From RYN-428 sp035551995 (GTDB lineage Bacteria > Planctomycetota > Phycisphaerae > Tepidisphaerales > Tepidisphaeraceae), in contig DASZME010000025.1 of assembly GCA_035551995.1 (NCBI GenBank), positions 190,801 to 254,800 on the forward strand: a stretch of DNA of 64,000 bases, given 5' to 3'. Under the pieces are notes generated by a model. The model was not told the origin of the DNA. It saw only the letters and a list, made by a program, of their open reading frames with translations, and did no database searches. This document shows, one piece after another, positions 18,024-26,712 of this stretch; position 1 is the stretch's first letter, and the number at the start of each line of letters is the position of its first letter. Both the position numbers and the translations under genes were made by a program.

Positions 18024-18791
18024 TTATGGTTTTGTGGAAGGCTTCGTAGGCGGCCCCGAATCCGTATCCAGATCGTAAAGGCTCTGATCGGGGGTCGCGG
18101 CAGGCTTAAACTCGTGAATTCGAGCCTCACGGTATTGCAGATAGGCATTGCGCGTAAAGACGTACGGGTCGATCGCGGTATCGTTGCGAAACCGAACGAT
18201 GATATCCGCGCGCGAACGCTCATCGACAAGAAACACCGCGTCCAGCGGAACAGTGATGGAATAAGGCAGCCAAAGGTAAGTCGTCGGCGTGGCAAAATAC
18301 TCCACCACATAACGCGGCGCGTCGCGCACCGTTGACGGCCCCAGCAGCGGGAGAACCAGATACGGCCCCGGCCCGACGCCCCATTTGCCGAGGGTGACGC
18401 CGAAATCGTTTTCATGCGCGGGAAGACCCCAACCCGACGCCACGTCGAATATACCCGCGACTCCGATGGTACTGTTAGCCGCCATGCGACCGGTGTCGCT
18501 GAGTCCCTGGCGCCATTTTGCCTGGAGCACGTCATTTGCGATCACGTTGAAATAGGTGATGTTATCAAAGCCGTTGCCGAGGCCGGTGCGGATTGGTTTG
18601 GGGATATATTTGACGTAGGCGTCTGCCGCCGGTTTAAGGGCGACGCGATCGATCCCCTCATTGAATTTATAGATTTCCCGATTTGTCGATTTAAATGGAT
18701 CGGGGTCGTGCCGGTTGGCGGCGCAGCCGCAAGAGAGAATCGTGGCGACGACCGCCATCGTCAATATCCGCGTTTGCAACGGAATCGCCAT
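18024..18791 (-). CDS. mlaA: MlaA/VacJ outer-membrane lipoprotein
   Basis: A 255-residue lipoprotein, last gene of the mlaFEDCA operon. The start at 18791 has Shine-Dalgarno AAGGTGA and gives a proper signal peptide with lipobox ILSC; a longer reading from 18872 would overlap mlaC and add a non-signal leader. The family signature is clear: DPFKSTNREIYKFNEGIDR, ALKPAADAYVKYIPKPIR, FDNITYFNVIANDVLQ, GLPAHENDFGVTLGKWGVG and GPYLVLPLLGPSTVRDA. MlaA removes mislocalised phospholipid from the outer leaflet of the outer membrane and passes it to MlaC. In E. coli it is encoded away from mlaFEDCB; here it is joined to the operon. Confidence 0.93.
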   Translation of the reverse strand: MAIPLQTRILTMAVVATILSCGCAANRHDPDPFKSTNREIYKFNEGIDRVALKPAADAYVKYIPKPIRTGLGNGFDNITYFNVIANDVLQAKWRQGLSDTGRMAANSTIGVAGIFDVASGWGLPAHENDFGVTLGKWGVGPGPYLVLPLLGPSTVRDAPRYVVEYFATPTTYLWLPYSITVPLDAVFLVDERSRADIIVRFRNDTAIDPYVFTRNAYLQYREARIHEFKPAATPDQSLYDLDTDSGPPTKPSTKP

Positions 18792-18852
18792 TAAATAAAT
18801 CACCTTCTTCCTGAGCGGGCGAAAGGTCGGCGGGGTGGTTCGTGTAGAGAAT

Positions 18853-19512
18853 TTATTTTTCATTGGCGGCATTCTTATCGCGAAGAAGCTGGAGCAACTT
18901 GTCGATGCCGCCGTTGGTCATGATATCCTGAAACTGCGAGCGGAAGTTGCCGATGAGGCTTACGCCGTCGATGGTCATATCGATGATTTTCCACTGGTTA
19001 TCCGCGGCGCGCAGGCGGTAATCGACCTTTGCCACTTCCTGGCCCGGCTTATTGTCCTTGGTGCCGACAATGCGGGTTTGGACGGTCCAATCGCCGTCCT
19101 GCTCCTTGCGATCGCCGGTTATTTGAACGTCTTCGTCCGTGTAGTTATCGGTGGTGTGACGATAGGTGTTGATCACATGTGTCTTGAAAGCGTCGGTATA
19201 TTGCGCCCGCTGCGCTTCGGTGAGCGGGCGGTAATATCGTCCGAGGCTCAGGCGCGACATCACGTCAAAATTCACGTGGTCAATGGCGATCTGGTTGACC
19301 TTCCGCCGTTTGACGTCCAGAGGAAGTTTCGAGTCGCGAAGCACGGCGAGGGCATCGCGAACGACGCTCTCGATGACCGCGCGCGGCGACGCGGCCGCGT
19401 TCTCCGCGGCCGGCGAACTCACGGCGACGCTTAAGCAAAACGCAAGCAACGTGAACGTCGAGAAAAGCGCGAGTCTTCTGTTATTGTTCATGGCGGTCAT
19501 GGCTCTTTTCAT
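18853..19512 (-). CDS. mlaC: MlaC periplasmic phospholipid-binding protein
   Basis: A 219-residue exported protein of the MlaC/Ttg2D family, with signal peptide about residues 12-36 (LALFSTFTLLAFCLSVAVSS). Family features: FDVMSRLSLGRYYRPLTEAQ, FKTHVINTYRHTTDNY, VDYRLRAADNQWKIIDMTID and LIGNFRSQFQDI. It carries phospholipid between the outer-membrane MlaA and the inner-membrane MlaFED complex. Its ATG overlaps the TGA of mlaD (ATGA), a sign of translational coupling. Confidence 0.93.
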   Translation of the reverse strand: MKRAMTAMNNNRRLALFSTFTLLAFCLSVAVSSPAAENAAASPRAVIESVVRDALAVLRDSKLPLDVKRRKVNQIAIDHVNFDVMSRLSLGRYYRPLTEAQRAQYTDAFKTHVINTYRHTTDNYTDEDVQITGDRKEQDGDWTVQTRIVGTKDNKPGQEVAKVDYRLRAADNQWKIIDMTIDGVSLIGNFRSQFQDIMTNGGIDKLLQLLRDKNAANEK

Positions 19513-20009
19513 GGCGATGGGGTTTTCGCCGGCCCGGTGGCGGCGGGGGTCTGGTTTTCCTTCGTTTTTCCGTAGATGAACTGCCCGATCAGCTTTTCGA
19601 GAATCACGGCGGACTCGGTGAAGGTAATTGTGTCGCCGGATTTGAGCATTTTTTCGTCGCCGCCGGGCTGCAGTTCGATGTAACGGTCTCCAAGGACGCC
19701 CGCCGTGACGATCGCCGCCGAGGTGTCGGCGGGCAGTTGCATATCCTTGCGAAGCCTTAGTTCGACGTCCGCCCGAAAATTCTTGTTCAGCGAAATACGC
19801 GTTACCTCACCCACCCGCACGCCGGCGATCACCACCGGAGCGCGGACCGCCAGCGATCCGGTTTCATCGAACGCGGCAAAAAGCTTGAGCGCCTCGCGGC
19901 CGGGACGAGGGATTCCGCCCCCGACGCTCAGTGACAGATACGCGACCGCCGCGATACCCGCAAGCACAAATATCCCCACCATGAAATCTCGTGTTGTCGA
20001 TCGTTGCAT
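19509..20009 (-). CDS. mlaD: MlaD MCE-domain protein
   Basis: A 166-residue inner-membrane protein with one N-terminal helix (DFMVGIFVLAGIAAVAYLSL) and one MCE domain (about 38-125): FDETGSLAVRAPVVIAGVRV, GEVTRISL and AGVLGDRYIELQPGG. MlaD forms a hexameric ring on the MlaE permease, through which lipid passes to or from MlaC. The tail is Pro/Ala/Lys rich. It begins three bases after mlaE ends. Confidence 0.94.
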   Translation of the reverse strand: MQRSTTRDFMVGIFVLAGIAAVAYLSLSVGGGIPRPGREALKLFAAFDETGSLAVRAPVVIAGVRVGEVTRISLNKNFRADVELRLRKDMQLPADTSAAIVTAGVLGDRYIELQPGGDEKMLKSGDTITFTESAVILEKLIGQFIYGKTKENQTPAATGPAKTPSP

Positions 20010-20012
20010 ATA

Positions 20013-20789
20013 TCAGATACCCCAGAGGGCGGTGATCACATAATCTGCCAGAAGCACGGTGACGGAACTGATGACGACGCTGGACGTGGTGGCGGCACTG
20101 ACGCCTTCGGCCGTCGCGACGCTGGTATATCCGCGGTAGGTCGCGATCAATCCAAGAAAAAAGCCGAACACCACCGACTTCACCAGGCAGCAGGCGATAT
20201 CATTGCGAAAATCGACCGCTGATTTGAGGCTGCCCATATAGCTTCCCGCATCGCCTCCGAGCACGCCGACACCGATCAAATACCCGCCATACAGTCCGCA
20301 GCAAATGAACATGGCGGTCAGCAGGGGGGTGACGATCTGCATAGCCATCGCCTTGGGCTTGATGACGAAGCTCACCGGGTCGATCGACAACATGCGCAGT
20401 CCGTCCAGCTGTTGCGTGGTCACCATGGAGGCGATTTCGGCGGCCGTCGCCGACCCGGCGCGACCGGCGACCAGAAGCGCCGTAATAACCGGCCCCAACT
20501 CGCGGATCAGGCTGAGCCCCACGACCGCGCCCAGCGATTGCGTGGCGCCGTAGCGGACGAGCGTGTGGTGTCCCTGAAGCCCCAGCACCATCCCGACCGT
20601 CAGACCGCAAACGCAGATGATGATAAGCGAAAGAACGCCGAGCTTGAACAACTCGCGGCTAAATGACGCCAGTCGCGGCGGCGGGGCGACGACCGTGCGC
20701 GTGACGTCGGCGGCAAACGCCGCCATGCCGCCGAGTTCTTCAACGAAGCGAAGCGTCCGAAAGCCGAGTTTTGAAACGGGATTCGCCAT
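20013..20789 (-). CDS. mlaE: MlaE phospholipid transport permease
   Basis: A 258-residue polytopic protein of the MlaE family. Recognisable parts are the coupling helix region (GVLSLIIICVCGLTVGMVLG), LVRYGATQSLGAVVGLSLIRELGPV, ALLVAGRAGSATAAEIASM and TQQLDGLRMLSIDPV, then the C-terminal helices (CLVKSVVFGFFLGLIATYRG). Its ATG overlaps the TAA of mlaF (TAATG). It forms the membrane core of the MlaFED complex. Confidence 0.95.
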   Translation of the reverse strand: MANPVSKLGFRTLRFVEELGGMAAFAADVTRTVVAPPPRLASFSRELFKLGVLSLIIICVCGLTVGMVLGLQGHHTLVRYGATQSLGAVVGLSLIRELGPVITALLVAGRAGSATAAEIASMVTTQQLDGLRMLSIDPVSFVIKPKAMAMQIVTPLLTAMFICCGLYGGYLIGVGVLGGDAGSYMGSLKSAVDFRNDIACCLVKSVVFGFFLGLIATYRGYTSVATAEGVSAATTSSVVISSVTVLLADYVITALWGI

Positions 20790-21583
20790 TACCGGACCCT
20801 TCCCGGTTGGCGATCCAACCCGTCCTGGAAAAATTCAGCCGCCTCTGCGTCGCCGCTTTGCCGCAGTTCAGCGGGCGTCCCTTCAACCATACGCCCGCCG
20901 AGCAAGAGCAAAACGTGGTCCGCCATGCGCATCGTCGAATGAATGTCATGCGACACGACGATCATGGTGATGCCGAACTGGCGGTTGATGTCCATCAAAA
21001 GCGTGGCCATTCGTCGAATTGAGATGGGATCGAGGCCGGAAAACGGTTCGTCGCAGAGCAGAACGGCCGGTTTTCGGATGATGGCCCGCGCCAGCGCCAC
21101 GCGACGAAGCATTCCGCCGGACAGCTCGCCGGGAAGCAAATTGTCGGCGTCGGCCACGTCTACGGCTTTGAGAATGGCGTGCACTTCGTCGGCGATTTGT
21201 CGCTCGCCGTATCCGGGCTGTTCGCGGAGCGGCAAGGCGACATTGTCGAAAACGGAGTATGAATCGAGCAATGAGCCGCCCTGGAAGGTCATGCCGAGTT
21301 TGCGCCGCATGAGCTTCAATTCGAGAGCGGAAAGGCGGGAGATATCCTGTCCATCGACCAGCACCGCCCCGGATTCCGGCCGCACCAGGCCGCCGATGAG
21401 GCGGAGAATCGTGGTCTTTCCGGAGCCGCTGCCGCCGAGAATGACCGAAATGCGCCCGCGCACGAAGCCACAGGACAGCGACGTAAAGACCGGACGGTCC
21501 CGGTAAACCATGTGAACGCGATCGAGAACGACAACATCGCCGGCGGGCTTTTCCGCCAGGTCGCCCAATGCCGGTTGCTGCAT
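20789..21583 (-). CDS. mlaF: MlaF ABC transporter ATPase
   Basis: A 264-residue ATPase, first gene of the mla operon. Walker A GGSGSGKTTILRL, signature LSGGMLRRVALARAI, Walker B LLCDEPFSGLDP and the switch His in VVSHDIHS are all present. The start at 21583 has Shine-Dalgarno AGGAGCG; reading from 21814 adds 77 unconserved residues. No mlaB (STAS) gene is seen in the operon, although E. coli MlaF needs MlaB; systems without mlaB are known outside proteobacteria. Confidence 0.94.
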   Translation of the reverse strand: MQQPALGDLAEKPAGDVVVLDRVHMVYRDRPVFTSLSCGFVRGRISVILGGSGSGKTTILRLIGGLVRPESGAVLVDGQDISRLSALELKLMRRKLGMTFQGGSLLDSYSVFDNVALPLREQPGYGERQIADEVHAILKAVDVADADNLLPGELSGGMLRRVALARAIIRKPAVLLCDEPFSGLDPISIRRMATLLMDINRQFGITMIVVSHDIHSTMRMADHVLLLLGGRMVEGTPAELRQSGDAEAAEFFQDGLDRQPGRVR

Positions 21584-22023
21584 CAACGCTCCTGTTTGTT
21601 TTATACAGCCCGGCGTCAATTGATCTGTCCCATTCTGTCTCGTGCCCATCCCGCGTCTCCCGCATCCGACGGTGAGCGTGGCGGTTGTCGATCCTTCCAA
21701 CGTCTGGCGCATCGGCCGACCAAACGCCGATGATTCGCCGACGAACGCGATTGCGGCCGGTCCGAAGGATCGATCGGCCGCAATGCGCTCACAACCGCCG
21801 GCGGCGGCTCCCAAAGGTATGCACCCATGCCTGGAATTACGCCGCTCTTCATGGCGGCATTATACGCAAACTTTTCCGCCTTCAAGGGCGGCGCGTTTTG
21901 TAATCAATGGCGACCGACGCAGAGCGTGTTATTTTTGTGGCGCCGGGCTTTTCCCCGGCGTCAAACCGGCTGGTTGAGCGATGACTCGGCCCGGAAGGGC
22001 GACGCAAACACAATGCGCGGCGA
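21584..22023 (-). promoter_or_regulatory. Intergenic region upstream of the mla operon
   Basis: 440 bases between the polytopic membrane protein gene and mlaF, both on the minus strand. It should hold the mla promoter, but I cannot pick out clear boxes. A hairpin CGCCGGG-CTTTTC-CCCGGCG lies at 21941-21960, 64 bases after the upstream gene; it lacks a T tract. No gene is supported here. Confidence 0.4.
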
Positions 22024-23616
22024 TCAGCGGAGGTGAAACAGAGACTTGAGTGATCCGTCGATCCTCCGCTGCCATGACAGCATCTGCGCGCGAGGCTGGG
22101 GCGGCACGCCAAAAACTTCGCTGCGCTGATAGACAAGCGCGAAAGAACAATTTACGTAGATCTGCAATAATCCCAGGGCGATGAGAAGGAACGGAATCAG
22201 TCGTTTCAAGGTCGTCGTCGGCCGAGGAGTGAACAGGGCGCGGACGCCAAAGGCGGACAGGAGGATCAGAAGCGGAATAAATTCGTGAAGATAGCGATTA
22301 TCCACGGCGCAAAAGGCCAACACCGGCGCCAAACCCGCTATCGATCCGAGCACGACGATCGAAAGCGAAGCGCTGTTGGACGGCGGCTGATCGGACGATT
22401 CGGCCATGGCGCGGCGGCGGCGCGATAACACTCCTCCGCTGGCGAAGGCGAGAATCACGAAGACGGGCAGGGCGGTGGCGACGCTTGAGTAACCGCCGGC
22501 GCCGTCCATGTGGCTGCCGGGCAGTCTTACAAGCTCCCGCTGAAGGCGTATCCAGGGAAAGGAGCGGTCAAAGGCGATCGCGTCCATCGATGTATATGCC
22601 AGCAGCACCGTGGGGACGTTTCCCGGCCGCAGCCATTTCCCGCCGCTGCGTTCGTAGCGGCCGGGCTCCGCGGCCATCATCGCATATTCGCGCATCGGCG
22701 AAACATCGAAAAACGTCCCGAATTTGGCATGGTTGACCGCAACGAACGCGACGGCGACGGCCAGGGTCGTCATCCCCGCGAATCCCGCATGAATCAGCGG
22801 CGGCGGCGTGCGCCATCGCGTAAGCCCGCGAAATATTTTCGCCGGCGGCAAAATCCCCGTCCATCGATCCGGCACATGCCAGGCGACGATATTCAGGCAG
22901 ATGAGCAGCAATGAAAAAAGCGGACCGCATCCGGTCGATATTCGGCAAAAGAAACACAAAAACGTCAGGAGACATGCCGCCGCAAGCCGGACCAGCCGCC
23001 CGTCCATGAGATACCCGAGAAGTTGATCGAAGGCGGCCAACGCCCACGCGACGGCCCACATGATCGCTTCGTGGTATATGAACGCGCGCGAGCCAAGATA
23101 AATCGTGGTCGAACCTAAACCGGCCAGTATCAGAAAAAATCCGTACGCGATTTTTTCGCGACGGGCGAGCGGTCCAACGACGCCCAGCCACCGGCGAGCC
23201 CGCAGAAGCAACGCATAACAGCAACAGAGCGTGACGGCACATCCACACAACAAAGACGTGCGGCTCCACGATCCGGCCATCGTCGGCCAAAACGCGTTCA
23301 GCGCCATGCGCGGCAGCGCGGGGACGAATCCAAAATAGCCGTAAAACTTTCCGCGATGCAGATATTCTTCCGGCGATATCGCCGGAAGCGGCACATCCCA
23401 GTGCCCGGCAAGAAGGGAGGCGGCTTGACCGTCATAAAACTGGCCGAAATTTTCCGCGTCGAACAGGGCGAAATCGCCGTCGGTCACCATCCAGCAAAAT
23501 GCGATCAGCACGATGCATAACGGGATGGCCACATAGACGTGTTCGCGAAATCCGCCGGTGGACGCCTGGCGACGCCCTGGCCGGCCGACGGGATTTGCGC
23601 GAGGGGGAATTTGCAT
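22024..23616 (-). CDS. Polytopic membrane protein, possibly a GT-C glycosyltransferase
   Basis: A 530-residue protein with about ten or eleven hydrophobic helices. The first helix (VYVAIPLCIVLIAFCWMV) is followed by a long periplasm-facing loop containing TDGDFALFDAENFGQFYDGQ, a layout like GT-C fold, lipid-linked-sugar transferases (ArnT/PMT type). The C-terminal half has FIPLLILLSAFGVRALF. No definite DD or DE catalytic motif can be assigned. The ATG at 23616 has AGGAA seven bases upstream and avoids a 61-residue arginine-rich extension. It is divergent from the Sua5 fusion gene. Confidence 0.62.
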   Translation of the reverse strand: MQIPPRANPVGRPGRRQASTGGFREHVYVAIPLCIVLIAFCWMVTDGDFALFDAENFGQFYDGQAASLLAGHWDVPLPAISPEEYLHRGKFYGYFGFVPALPRMALNAFWPTMAGSWSRTSLLCGCAVTLCCCYALLLRARRWLGVVGPLARREKIAYGFFLILAGLGSTTIYLGSRAFIYHEAIMWAVAWALAAFDQLLGYLMDGRLVRLAAACLLTFLCFFCRISTGCGPLFSLLLICLNIVAWHVPDRWTGILPPAKIFRGLTRWRTPPPLIHAGFAGMTTLAVAVAFVAVNHAKFGTFFDVSPMREYAMMAAEPGRYERSGGKWLRPGNVPTVLLAYTSMDAIAFDRSFPWIRLQRELVRLPGSHMDGAGGYSSVATALPVFVILAFASGGVLSRRRRAMAESSDQPPSNSASLSIVVLGSIAGLAPVLAFCAVDNRYLHEFIPLLILLSAFGVRALFTPRPTTTLKRLIPFLLIALGLLQIYVNCSFALVYQRSEVFGVPPQPRAQMLSWQRRIDGSLKSLFHLR

Positions 23617-23776
23617 CGGGCGGTTCCTGAGACGACCGCGAATATGCCCGAATCGGGCCGCAATAGCGATAGTCGCCAGGCCGACTTGAACATGAATGGA
23701 AAGATCATGGAAAGATACCGTAATCTTCGTTCGCCTTGACACCCCGTGTCGCGTCGCCTCATATATCCAGTGAAGG

Positions 23777-24901
23777 ATGTCGAGTCCCATCATTTCCATA
23801 TTCTCTTCGGGCGATTACGAGACCCAGATCGGTCGCGGGGCGCAGATCCTGCGCGACGGGGGGTTGGTCGTTCTTCCCACCGAGACCGCGTACGGCGCGG
23901 CCGGCGTGTTGAACCATTCCGCCGCTCGTCAGCGGCTTCTGGATTTTCGCGGTGAAAGCCGCCGGCCCTTTACGGTTCATCTGGCCGCGCCCGCCGATTC
24001 CGCCGGGTATCTCGCGGAAGTCAGCGATTATGGCCGGCGGCTGATGCGAAAGCTTTGGCCTGGGCCGGTCGCGCTGGTTTTTGACGTCGCCGAACCGCGC
24101 CGCAACGAGGTGGCGGCGGCGCTGCACGTTCCTGAATCCGACCTGTACGACGACGCCGGTTCGATCACGCTGCGGTGTCCCAAGCATATCGTTTTCTCCG
24201 ACGTGGTGAGCAATGTCCAGGGTCCGGTGGCGCTGACGCTCGCGGGCGAATTTGCGTCCGGACCGAAGTGGTCGGCACAGGCGCTGGCCGATCAACTCGG
24301 CGATAAGGTCGATCTCATTTTCGACGCCGGCCCGACGGATTATTCCAAACCTTCAACGATCCTCAAGGTCGGCGCCGATCGATACGAAATTCTCCGGCCG
24401 GGAATCCTTGACGAGCGGATCATCGACCGCATGCTTCGGACGACGATTCTGTTCGTATGCAGCGGCAACACCTGCCGTTCGCCCATGGCCGAGGCGATCG
24501 CCCGGCATCTGCTGGCCGCGAAACTGGGCGTGGGGGAATCGGACCTGGAAAAAAAAGGATTGAATGTCATATCCGCCGGCAGCTATGCCATGCCGGGGGC
24601 CAGGGCGACGCCCCAGGCGGTCGATGCGGTTCGTGAATTCGGCTGCGATTTGTCGCATCATCGTTCGCGTCCGCTGTCGGTCGATTTGATTCATCAGGCG
24701 GACATGATCTTCACCATGAGCCGCAATCATGCGTCGGCCGTGACGGCGCTTGTCCCGGCCAGCGCCGATAAAGTATCTACGCTCGATCCCGATTCGGATA
24801 TCGAAGATCCGATCGGCGGAAGCGCGGCTCTTTATCAGGCGGTCGCGGGCCAGCTTCGCGAGCTGATCGAAAAACGATTGCAAGAAAAATCGCTGCCCTA
24901 A
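23777..24901 (+). CDS. Fusion of Sua5/YrdC threonylcarbamoyl-AMP synthase and LMW protein phosphatase
   Basis: A 374-residue two-domain protein. Residues 1-215 are a Sua5/YrdC domain (GGLVVLPTETAYGAAGVL, RPFTVHLA, LMRKLWPGPVALVF, ITLRCP, PSTILKV), which makes threonylcarbamoyl-AMP for the t6A modification of ANN-decoding tRNAs. Residues 220-374 are a low-molecular-weight phosphatase with P-loop CSGNTCRSPMAEAI and the acid-loop element EDPIGG. The Thr before the second Cys of the P-loop is the residue that in Bacillus YwlE gives phospho-arginine specificity, where tyrosine phosphatases have Ile. rpiB follows by 80 bp, so order matches Bacillus ywlC-ywlE-ywlF. The start has GAAGG almost touching the ATG. 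Both domains look complete. Confidence 0.88.
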   Translation: MSSPIISIFSSGDYETQIGRGAQILRDGGLVVLPTETAYGAAGVLNHSAARQRLLDFRGESRRPFTVHLAAPADSAGYLAEVSDYGRRLMRKLWPGPVALVFDVAEPRRNEVAAALHVPESDLYDDAGSITLRCPKHIVFSDVVSNVQGPVALTLAGEFASGPKWSAQALADQLGDKVDLIFDAGPTDYSKPSTILKVGADRYEILRPGILDERIIDRMLRTTILFVCSGNTCRSPMAEAIARHLLAAKLGVGESDLEKKGLNVISAGSYAMPGARATPQAVDAVREFGCDLSHHRSRPLSVDLIHQADMIFTMSRNHASAVTALVPASADKVSTLDPDSDIEDPIGGSAALYQAVAGQLRELIEKRLQEKSLP

Positions 24902-24981
24902 ATCCGGATTTTAGACAGGGCACAAAGCGAGAAATTTCGGTACAATGCCGACAACCAAGTCGTCGTGGTCAGGGATCGAAT

Positions 24982-25458
24982 ATGAAAATTGCGTTGGCAT
25001 GTGATCATCGGGGTTATGAAGCGAAGCGACGGCTGTTGCCGGTATTAAAAACCAGGGGTCATGAGGTGGAGGATTTCGGCTGCGAGAGCGGTTCCCCCTG
25101 CGACTATCCCGACATGGCCGCCCCGGCTTCCCGAGCCGTCGCCGAGGGGCGGGCCGATGTTGGAATATTGCTCGACGGCAGCGGCATCGGAATGTCGATC
25201 GCCTCCAACAAAATTTGCGGGGTGCGCGCCGCGCTGGCGCACGATGAAGTGACCGCACGCATCGCCCGCGAACACAATCACTGCAACGTCATCTGCCTCG
25301 GAATCGATCTGCTGAGCGAAGACCAGGTTCGCCGGATCGTCGACATTTTCCTCGCTACGCCGTTCGCCGACGGAAGGCACGTCCGCCGAATCGAAAAACT
25401 GCTCGAACTTGAGCGCGAAGAGCGATTGCGGCCGGAAATCAAAAAGGCCGAAGGATAA
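24982..25458 (+). CDS. rpiB: RpiB/LacAB-family sugar-phosphate isomerase
   Basis: A 158-residue RpiB-family protein that should interconvert ribose-5-phosphate and ribulose-5-phosphate in the pentose phosphate pathway. Motifs: ALACDHRGYEAK at the N-terminus, GSGIGMSIASNK, GVRAALAHD, ARIAREHNHCNVICLG and FLATPFADGRHVRRIEKL. The usual catalytic Cys before the GxGIG loop is Asp here (LLDGSGIG), so catalysis or substrate may differ from E. coli RpiB. AGGGAT lies nine bases before the ATG. Confidence 0.88.
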   Translation: MKIALACDHRGYEAKRRLLPVLKTRGHEVEDFGCESGSPCDYPDMAAPASRAVAEGRADVGILLDGSGIGMSIASNKICGVRAALAHDEVTARIAREHNHCNVICLGIDLLSEDQVRRIVDIFLATPFADGRHVRRIEKLLELEREERLRPEIKKAEG

Positions 25459-25488
25459 ATCCTTCCTTCCTGCCGTCGTGTAGCCTTC

Positions 25489-26577
25489 TCATCGAACCAG
25501 CGCGAATCCAATTCGAAAAACCTGTGAATACCTGTTGTAACTCAGCAGGGTGTCGCCGTAGCCGATGAAGTATTGAGCGTCGAGCAATAAATCCAGATTG
25601 CCGTTGAGCAGTTTGGTCAGCGGATACGTCAGGTCCATCTGGGCGCTTCCCTTGTCCCAGTTACTTCCGATGCGACCGATCGCCGCCAACTGCAGGCCGT
25701 CGCGCTGTCCTACCACCGCTCGAATATCGCAATAACCGCGGTACTTGGAAATATCCGGGTTGAGATCGAGATCTCCGATATAGTCATAAAATTTGGGCGC
25801 CAGCGTCAGGAACAAATCGCTGGATTTCTGGCTGACGGTAAAAATAGGGCGCAGGAAAAGGATATTGAGCGAGCGATGATCGGGATCGCGCAGGCCGTTG
25901 GATTCGTGCCCATAGCCGCCCTGAATTCCCGCTTGCCATCCTTCGGGAAGCGTTCCCTTTGGGAGATTTTCCAGATAATAGAAGAACTCGGGCCGATAGC
26001 TCGTGTCATAAAAGAACGGCATATTCGGGTCGGTCCAATCCCAGAGCGACGTCTGCGAATACGCAAAATTAAACCCTTTGAGCAGTTGGTATTTCGTGGC
26101 CAGCGGGCCGTCGGGATTGAAAATGCGATAGCGGATGCTCAACTGGAATTTGATCTGCGGCGCCTTCCACCCGCCGACGAAGTACATCGGCTCATGCGGC
26201 GCGAAGTGGTGGATGAATTCGTCCAGCCCAAACGATCCGCCCGCCGTCGGAAACTCGCCCTCGGCAGCCGACGCGGCCTCGGGCCGCCTGGCATTTTGTG
26301 TGACCGAGGGATGCGTGGACGCCTTGGTGGTCGATGTGGGATCCAATGTCTCAGTGCGGACGTCCAGAAATTGCGCCGGCGATTCCGATGGGAGAGCGCC
26401 GGACGCCGAATGTAGACTCAATTCCGGCGCCTTTAGCTGCGAATTTTCATCGTCGCCGGCGGCTCGGATCGAACGTGTGAAAAACAACATGAGCGTCAAT
26501 CCGAGCGCGAACCGGACAAAAACGCCTGCCGTCGTCCCTAAACGATACGTCGAAATCCCGGCAACCAATTGAAGCAT
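25489..26577 (-). CDS. pldA: Outer-membrane phospholipase A (OMPLA)
   Basis: A 362-residue protein with an N-terminal signal segment, a disordered Ser/Thr/Ala linker to about residue 110, and a C-terminal beta-barrel. The barrel holds the OMPLA active-site signature: GYGHESNG supplies His and Ser (HxS), and the Asn lies exactly 12 residues after the Ser in RSLN, as in E. coli (142, 144, 156). Other family parts are YQLLKGFNFAYSQTSLWDW and the C-terminal strand SQVFRIGFALVR. It degrades phospholipid misplaced in the outer leaflet. It lies a few kilobases from the mla operon, which does the same job by transport. It is convergent with rpiB. Confidence 0.9.
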   Translation of the reverse strand: MLQLVAGISTYRLGTTAGVFVRFALGLTLMLFFTRSIRAAGDDENSQLKAPELSLHSASGALPSESPAQFLDVRTETLDPTSTTKASTHPSVTQNARRPEAASAAEGEFPTAGGSFGLDEFIHHFAPHEPMYFVGGWKAPQIKFQLSIRYRIFNPDGPLATKYQLLKGFNFAYSQTSLWDWTDPNMPFFYDTSYRPEFFYYLENLPKGTLPEGWQAGIQGGYGHESNGLRDPDHRSLNILFLRPIFTVSQKSSDLFLTLAPKFYDYIGDLDLNPDISKYRGYCDIRAVVGQRDGLQLAAIGRIGSNWDKGSAQMDLTYPLTKLLNGNLDLLLDAQYFIGYGDTLLSYNRYSQVFRIGFALVR

Positions 26578-26712
26578 AAGTCCGCCTGGTGAACTGAAAC
26601 GGTTTTTGAACGAGCAGATGCGGGTAAACTTATACGCATGGGCCCGGCGTCGCACAACGCCGACGGTTCACTTTTTTGAAACTACCGGACAATTTGGGGA
26701 TAAAATCGACCG

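Noticed and set aside
21941..21960. Hairpin CGCCGGG-CTTTTC-CCCGGCG as a terminator of the membrane protein gene or mla leader.
   Set aside because: No T tract on either strand and position does not follow a gene end on the expected strand; kept only as a note in the intergenic entry.
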